64,000 nucleotides of DNA. It comes from Cyclina sinensis (taxonomy: Eukaryota; Mollusca; Bivalvia; Venerida; Veneridae). The stretch lies in assembly GCA_012932295.1 (NCBI GenBank), contig JAAONU010000009.1, forward strand, positions 5,940,203-6,004,202. Reading direction: 5' to 3'. Both the position numbers and the translations under genes were made by a program. Position 1 is the stretch's first letter. Every line of letters starts with the position of its first letter. Positions 59,601 to 64,000 of the stretch are shown piece by piece. Under the pieces are notes generated by a model. That model did not search any database, was not told where the DNA came from, and was given only the letters and a program-made list of their open reading frames with translations.

Positions 59601-59738
59601 AGAATTCCATAAATTTTTGTTTTTAAATATTTCATTTTTTCATTTGGAACGATCGAAATAATGACAATGAAAAACTATTTGTTTTAAAGATTTGAAAATT
59701 ATTTTTTCTTTTATCCATTGTAAAAATAATCGTTATAT
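56651..59738. other. AT-rich intergenic with an (ATA)n stretch at 58806-58857
   Basis: No supported gene. The ATAATAATATTAATTATAAT stretch is low complexity. It includes the 3' flank of the minus-strand gene ending at 59739; no canonical AATAAA was found just downstream of its stop. Confidence 0.45.
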
Positions 59739-60284
59739 TTACTTTGCATTTCTCACAGCATTCTGCGCAGCAAATTGATTCAAAGGCTGCAGTTTGCTCT
59801 GAAAAGCAGACGATTCGGTAACACAAGTGTTAATTACTGGTTGCAACACCACACAATTTGTATTTGGAATTCCCGACCTCTGACCTACATTCAGAACTGT
59901 CGTCTGCGGTAATGACATCACATTTTGATGCAAATTCATTCCAGCTTGCCTTGAAGAATTCAAATTTGAGACGGAGTTTGCAAGCACATTATTCGCTGCG
60001 ATATAATCAGTAGAACTTTCGGATACATTCCGACTTCTTCCTTCTTCACTAAGAATAAGGTTTCGTACCTCTTCAATCTGAGGCCGATTCTGATGTAAAG
60101 AACGTCTATTACTGTATCTGCGTCCGTGTGGGTGTTCCGGCGCTAAATAGCTTCTTGGCAAAGGACTAGGCATTCGGCAAATATCTTTAATTTCGTCTGC
60201 GAAACAGCAGACGATAAATATTAAAGCAAAACAAATTGCAAACGGAATAAGAAGAGCAAAACTAAGTGAATCGAATTCGGCCAT
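59739..60284 (-). CDS. Single-pass membrane protein, 181 aa, function unknown
   Basis: Uninterrupted minus-strand ORF with ATG in fair context (CAAATATGGCC) and TAA at 59741-59739. Residues about 6-28 (SLSFALLIPFAICFALIFIV then CCFADEI) form one hydrophobic segment beginning near the N-terminus, without a typical signal-peptide cleavage site. The remaining ~150 residues are hydrophilic: a Pro-containing juxtamembrane part (MPSPLPRSYLAPEHPHG), a basic patch (RRYSNRRSLHQNR), an Asn/Ser-rich middle with ESSTDYIAANN, and a Gln/Asn-rich end. A membrane anchor with a long disordered cytosolic tail is my inference from the basic residues after the segment. I recognise no family. GC content is higher than around it, which supports coding. 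It could be the last exon of a longer gene, but the start needs no upstream exon. Confidence 0.55.
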   Translation of the reverse strand: MAEFDSLSFALLIPFAICFALIFIVCCFADEIKDICRMPSPLPRSYLAPEHPHGRRYSNRRSLHQNRPQIEEVRNLILSEEGRSRNVSESSTDYIAANNVLANSVSNLNSSRQAGMNLHQNVMSLPQTTVLNVGQRSGIPNTNCVVLQPVINTCVTESSAFQSKLQPLNQFAAQNAVRNAK

Positions 60285-60985
60285 ATTTGTAAGCTGTTTT
60301 CTTTTGTTCTACTTAGAAAAAACACTTGAACACTTTTCGTTCGTGAATGCTGGGTACTTTTCTTTTTGTTTTTCGTCTGTTATTCCAACAAGCCAGCTTT
60401 ACTCGCCGACTGAAAACAGAAACAGCATACTTAATACATTCTTTGGAAAAAAAACCTTTATAATTCAGAAGTATTTAGTAACAAAGATTTCTTTCGTGCT
60501 GATTATTTTGAAAAAGAAATTGCTTTTAAAAAGTTTTTAAACAAGTTAAATCAATATTGGCTATCTGGCATTGTAGGAGAATGGGGTCAGACAATAGTAC
60601 CCTATTTTCATCGTACTTAGTAATTTATGTTTAGTAGAGTGTTCGTGAAAAACAGTACAGTTGTATAGTTTATTGTCTCATTTAACATGTTACATTACAA
60701 AATACATAGTAAAATTACATTACATATACATGTAAAAACCAATCTAAACAGATTCATTGAGACACTTTTCATTACTTCAAACATAGTAAAATACTATCAT
60801 ATAGTTTATAAGAGAAACATTCTACCCTTCCCTTGGGAAGGTAAGTTAAGCATAAACTTTTCACTTATTCCACTAGCATATAAATATGTAACAACTGCTA
60901 TAATTATAGATATTGATATAAAATTTTGACCAGTTAATTTTCAATAGTATTCCAAAATCTAGCGTTTATGACAGCAATTATCTAC
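60285..60985. other. 5' flank of the 181-aa gene
   Basis: On the minus strand upstream of 60284 there is a CG-containing patch (CAGTCGGCGAGTAAAGC, about 60400) but no TATA box. The rest is AT-rich. Confidence 0.3.
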
Positions 60986-61852
60986 CTTAATACCACCGAG
61001 GTCTGTAGCTCAAGGGCTTAATGTCATCAGTATTTACAATTTAAAAAAAGAAATGTAAAGTAGCCCTAACGCGCACTATAAGAAACATTTTAAAAAATCA
61101 ACTATCATCCCTGATCAGATTTGGGGTGAACTGATTAACAATGACTTTGTACATATGTTTAAAAGATACATGTACTTAAAATATCCTATACATTTTACAT
61201 TTTAAGAAGTTCACCTGATAATGTTTATAGAAAGATTCAAACCCTGATCAACATGTGCTATGTTTATGAAAATCAGACCAAATTTAGTGTAATTCTGAAA
61301 CCAATTTGATTCATACTACCTATAATGAACTAATACAGATCAAAGAAAATAACCCATATAGAAGCACAGGTATTAATCAGTCTTGAATAATTCCTATTTA
61401 TATAACATCTTTGTTGTATAAACACAAAATTGGCTGTGATGTATAATCTCATACAGCACATTTTGAGGTGAATTTAACATGTTCTCATAAAAAAAAATTA
61501 CATAGGTTTATCTATACAGAAAGTCGGTTCTGGCTTGCAATATCATATGACATATTTTACTGCTGGTTTTTAACATGTGTTCACGAGACAATACATATTT
61601 AAGTTTATCTTGATCAGTTAAATCTTTGAAATTGCTATTCATATTATTGGCTTTATTTACCATATCAATTCTAAGATGTTCATACAATGGACAATAAAAT
61701 AAGACATGTATTTCATTTTCAACGCGATTTTTACAAATAGGGCATACACGTTGTTCTTCTTTAATATTTTCATATCTACCAGTTTCTAAACGGATAGGGG
61801 CTACTCCGCATCTAAACTTAGCTAATGCTGTTTTATGTTTTCTGAAAAACAT
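60986..61852 (-). mobile_element. LINE 3' end: C-terminal domain plus 3' UTR
   Basis: The minus-strand ORF at 61852-61508 reads KTALAKFRCGVAPIRLETGR then a zinc-knuckle-like CPICKNRVENEIHVLFYCPL, the C-terminal domain of a molluscan non-LTR retrotransposon polyprotein. Downstream sequence continues to TAAGCCCTTGAGCTACAGAC-CTCGGTGGTATT (about 61020-60990), a LINE tail wording I know from lophotrochozoan elements. It is 5'-truncated at about 61855 and not active. Confidence 0.75.
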
Positions 61853-63690
61853 GTTCGATAAATGTCGACATAGACCGCTAAGTTACAGTTTGCGCGTTTT
61901 TATTCAATTGTCTATTGCAAAAAAAAAAAAAAATAATAATTTTTCTAATGATAATGATTTGAAGTTTTGATAATTAATTCAACAAAGCGAAGTAGTCATA
62001 ACACAAAAACCGGTGTCATCAGTGCAAGGCAATTTTTGCTCTGAATTCCGAGTTTTTTTTGGGCTGCATTCCTATGCAAAAGATTGCCGCAGACATGATG
62101 TAGAAAATAACACTTTAGCAAAGAGGTATTACTACAATTTTAATTAACCTATTTATGCCTAATGGATAGTGCCATTTTTGTCAGTTGAACGAGTCCATTT
62201 TCAGTTAAAAGGGTTTCTGGTATAAATTTTCAATGTTTTATATAGGGAAGAAAATTCTTTAAGCAAACAGTGTAGACCCTGCATATCGTCATGCAAATGT
62301 AAATTTACATTAAACGTGTATGCGTTTGATTTTTTTTTTTTTTTTTTTTTTTTTGCAATAACTCAAAAAAAAAAGATTTTTTTTCTGAAAAATGATTAAA
62401 TTTATTTACGGGCATTGTCTGCACATTTCTCTTTTTGCTAAATTAAATCTTTTACTGTTTACAATTATTTTCACTTTAATTTCACATGACTTGTGCAAAA
62501 ATATAATTATAAAGACGTTATTTAGCAATGTAAAAAGTACACCTCAGCTATTAAACTTCCGTTTTGAACACTGGTAAAATTCCATTATGGTGGTTTTTGT
62601 GAAGTGAAAATCGATTTCATAAGAAAACAGTGAATGCTTTAAACATGTAAATGTTTAAAATGAAATAACATAGTATATAACGCTTTGCAGTTTCTTGTAA
62701 AAAGGTCAGCCTTAGTGTTTACACGTAAACATCTATGTAGAACAACTGCATCACAGATTGTTTACCTGAAGAGAATGGAATGTCTAGACGCAATATAACG
62801 CGAGTCATTTATGTTACACACATCCAGGCACGTGCAAAATACATGTTAAAACACTTAACTTATCTGGTAATATGACATTACCATAATTAACATAAAACAC
62901 TTCATACATACTAGAGTCTTAAATGCAAGCTATATTACTCTTTTCGATAAACGGCAAATTATAAACTGATAAATGGCAAATTATAAACTGATAAACGGCA
63001 AATTATATACTGATGTATCAATTGTTTTCTGAAATATGCGTTATGATATACAGTGAAGCAAACATTGCCCGGTGTCCATACATTTTTTATTAAAACATAG
63101 CCAATCTTTGTTTAGTTGATCAATAAAAAATGTATCCACTCTGGTTAAAATACTGCCCACTTTAATCTTTCTGTTTGTTTCGTTTTATCTGAGATAAAAT
63201 TAAGTACACAGTTCAAACACAAAGGGTACATCTAATTAACCATATTTATACTGGTTTATGTACGGTTGTTTGATTTTTAATTTCTAGTTAATAAAGAGAA
63301 AAAATATACACATTACGTCAGTTAACAAAAAAATGTTCATTAAATGAAATAGTTTTCTAATCTATCCCTTTGTACAAATTGTAGTACGTTGACCTAGTGA
63401 GGTATCCCTGACACACGATACCCAGCAATGGGTTGTTATGAATCACTGTACATTTTTACCTGTCATCATTTACAATAACAGCCGACAATTAACTCACCTT
63501 AACCTTGGGTTATCCTTATAATTTGGAAAATAATCAGAATTTCCTCTTATCTTCTTCTGCAACTTGGTAAATAATAGCAACAAACATAACTGTGGGAATT
63601 TTTTCTTCATTCATCCGTTTGTCTAAAAATAGATTCGTTTGTACACAGTGTGGGGATTTTCCACTGTAATCTTCCACTGGCCTATATTAT
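61853..63690. other. AT-rich intergenic with low-complexity tracts
   Basis: Poly-A near 61919-61933 and a T tract at 62331-62354. No gene supported. Confidence 0.5.
62946..63011. repeat. 22-bp tandem repeat, three copies
   Basis: GATAAACGGCAAATTATAAA-CT units start at 62946, 62968 and 62990 with two substitutions in total. Confidence 0.95.
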
Positions 63691-63815
63691 TGTGTACCGA
63701 TTCACTGCGAGTTTACCAATATCAATAGTTTACATGGCAAGGAACCAATAAAATGGCGGACAGACGGAGAAAATGGCGCGATTTTCGATTTTCTTTACCA
63801 TCTGTTGTATTTTAA
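63690..63815 (+). promoter_or_regulatory. Possible promoter/start at window end
   Basis: CCAAT words (about 63714 and 63744), then AAAATGGCGGACAGACGGAG and AAAATGGCGCG. These are YY1-like words over an ATG at 63753, whose ORF is only 20 codons (MADRRRKWRDF...). No convincing donor follows. Confidence 0.2.
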
Positions 63816-64000
63816 GTGCATAATTTCCATGTAATTTTAATACAGATTAACTGTAATGAATTGGGGTATTGGATGGTATCTTTTATCATTTTATCTTCAA
63901 TATAAATTTACTTCACTGTATCGTATGTCAAATATGAAATTATATTTCCCGAAGAAATGTTCGATAAGACCAAGTATGTTTAAATTGATAGATCTTTGAC

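Overview
This is a eukaryotic nuclear window, most likely from a bivalve mollusc. The evidence is an AT-rich background, very sparse coding sequence with spliced exons (GT...AG), dozens of dispersed repeats built round TGACCTTGACC / GGTCAAGGTCA, tRNA-headed SINEs ending in CCCCAAAACAAACAA-type tails, and LINE 3' ends of molluscan type. I cannot name the species. No functional rRNA or tRNA gene and no CRISPR array was found.

Layout. 0-1.3 kb: AT-rich non-coding DNA, distantly homologous to 33.5-34 kb. 1.3-2.4 kb: a ~64-bp minisatellite. 2.5-6.4 kb: nested repeats (two SINEs and one tandem-repeat mobile element inside an older element). 6.9-7.1 kb: terminal exon of a minus-strand gene. 7.3-10.9 kb: a 31-bp minisatellite interrupted by one mobile element and followed by others. 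11.36-13.71 kb (-): a decayed transposase-like gene. 13.7-14.44 kb (-): an F-box/leucine-rich-repeat exon with two in-frame stops, with a possible promoter and 5' exon near 16.2-16.4 kb. 15.1-18.5 kb: two more tandem-repeat elements. 16.6-20.8 kb: a ~0.5 kb direct duplication carrying a duplicated 92-nt exon. 21.1-26.65 kb: a 3.7 kb composite tandem-repeat element, a second one with a TTAA-flanked MITE inside it, and an 80-bp array. 27.3-30.5 kb: an inverted repeat, a candidate exon, and a promoter-like region with a possible first exon. 30.5-33.5 kb: microsatellites and AT-rich DNA. 33.5-57 kb: diverged tandem copies of a non-coding module interrupted by a LINE, a MITE and other insertions, plus a mobile element at 51.8-52.9 kb. 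59.74-60.28 kb (-): the best intact ORF, a 181-aa single-pass membrane protein. 61.0-61.85 kb: a LINE 3' end. 63.7 kb: a possible promoter.

The main biological theme is a set of at least ten non-autonomous elements sharing one architecture: 4-13 monomers of about 135-175 bp, a GACGGACA-type tract, then a strong 3' hairpin one arm of which is repeated near the 5' end. This resembles the pearl/CvA (Helentron-related, HINE) elements of oysters. Two of them can be bounded almost to the base because the same window holds the empty site. The minus-strand exons at 30.5, 27.5, 20.8/18.9 and 7.0 kb may belong to one long gene whose introns host these elements; phase agrees for part of that model, but transcript evidence is missing.
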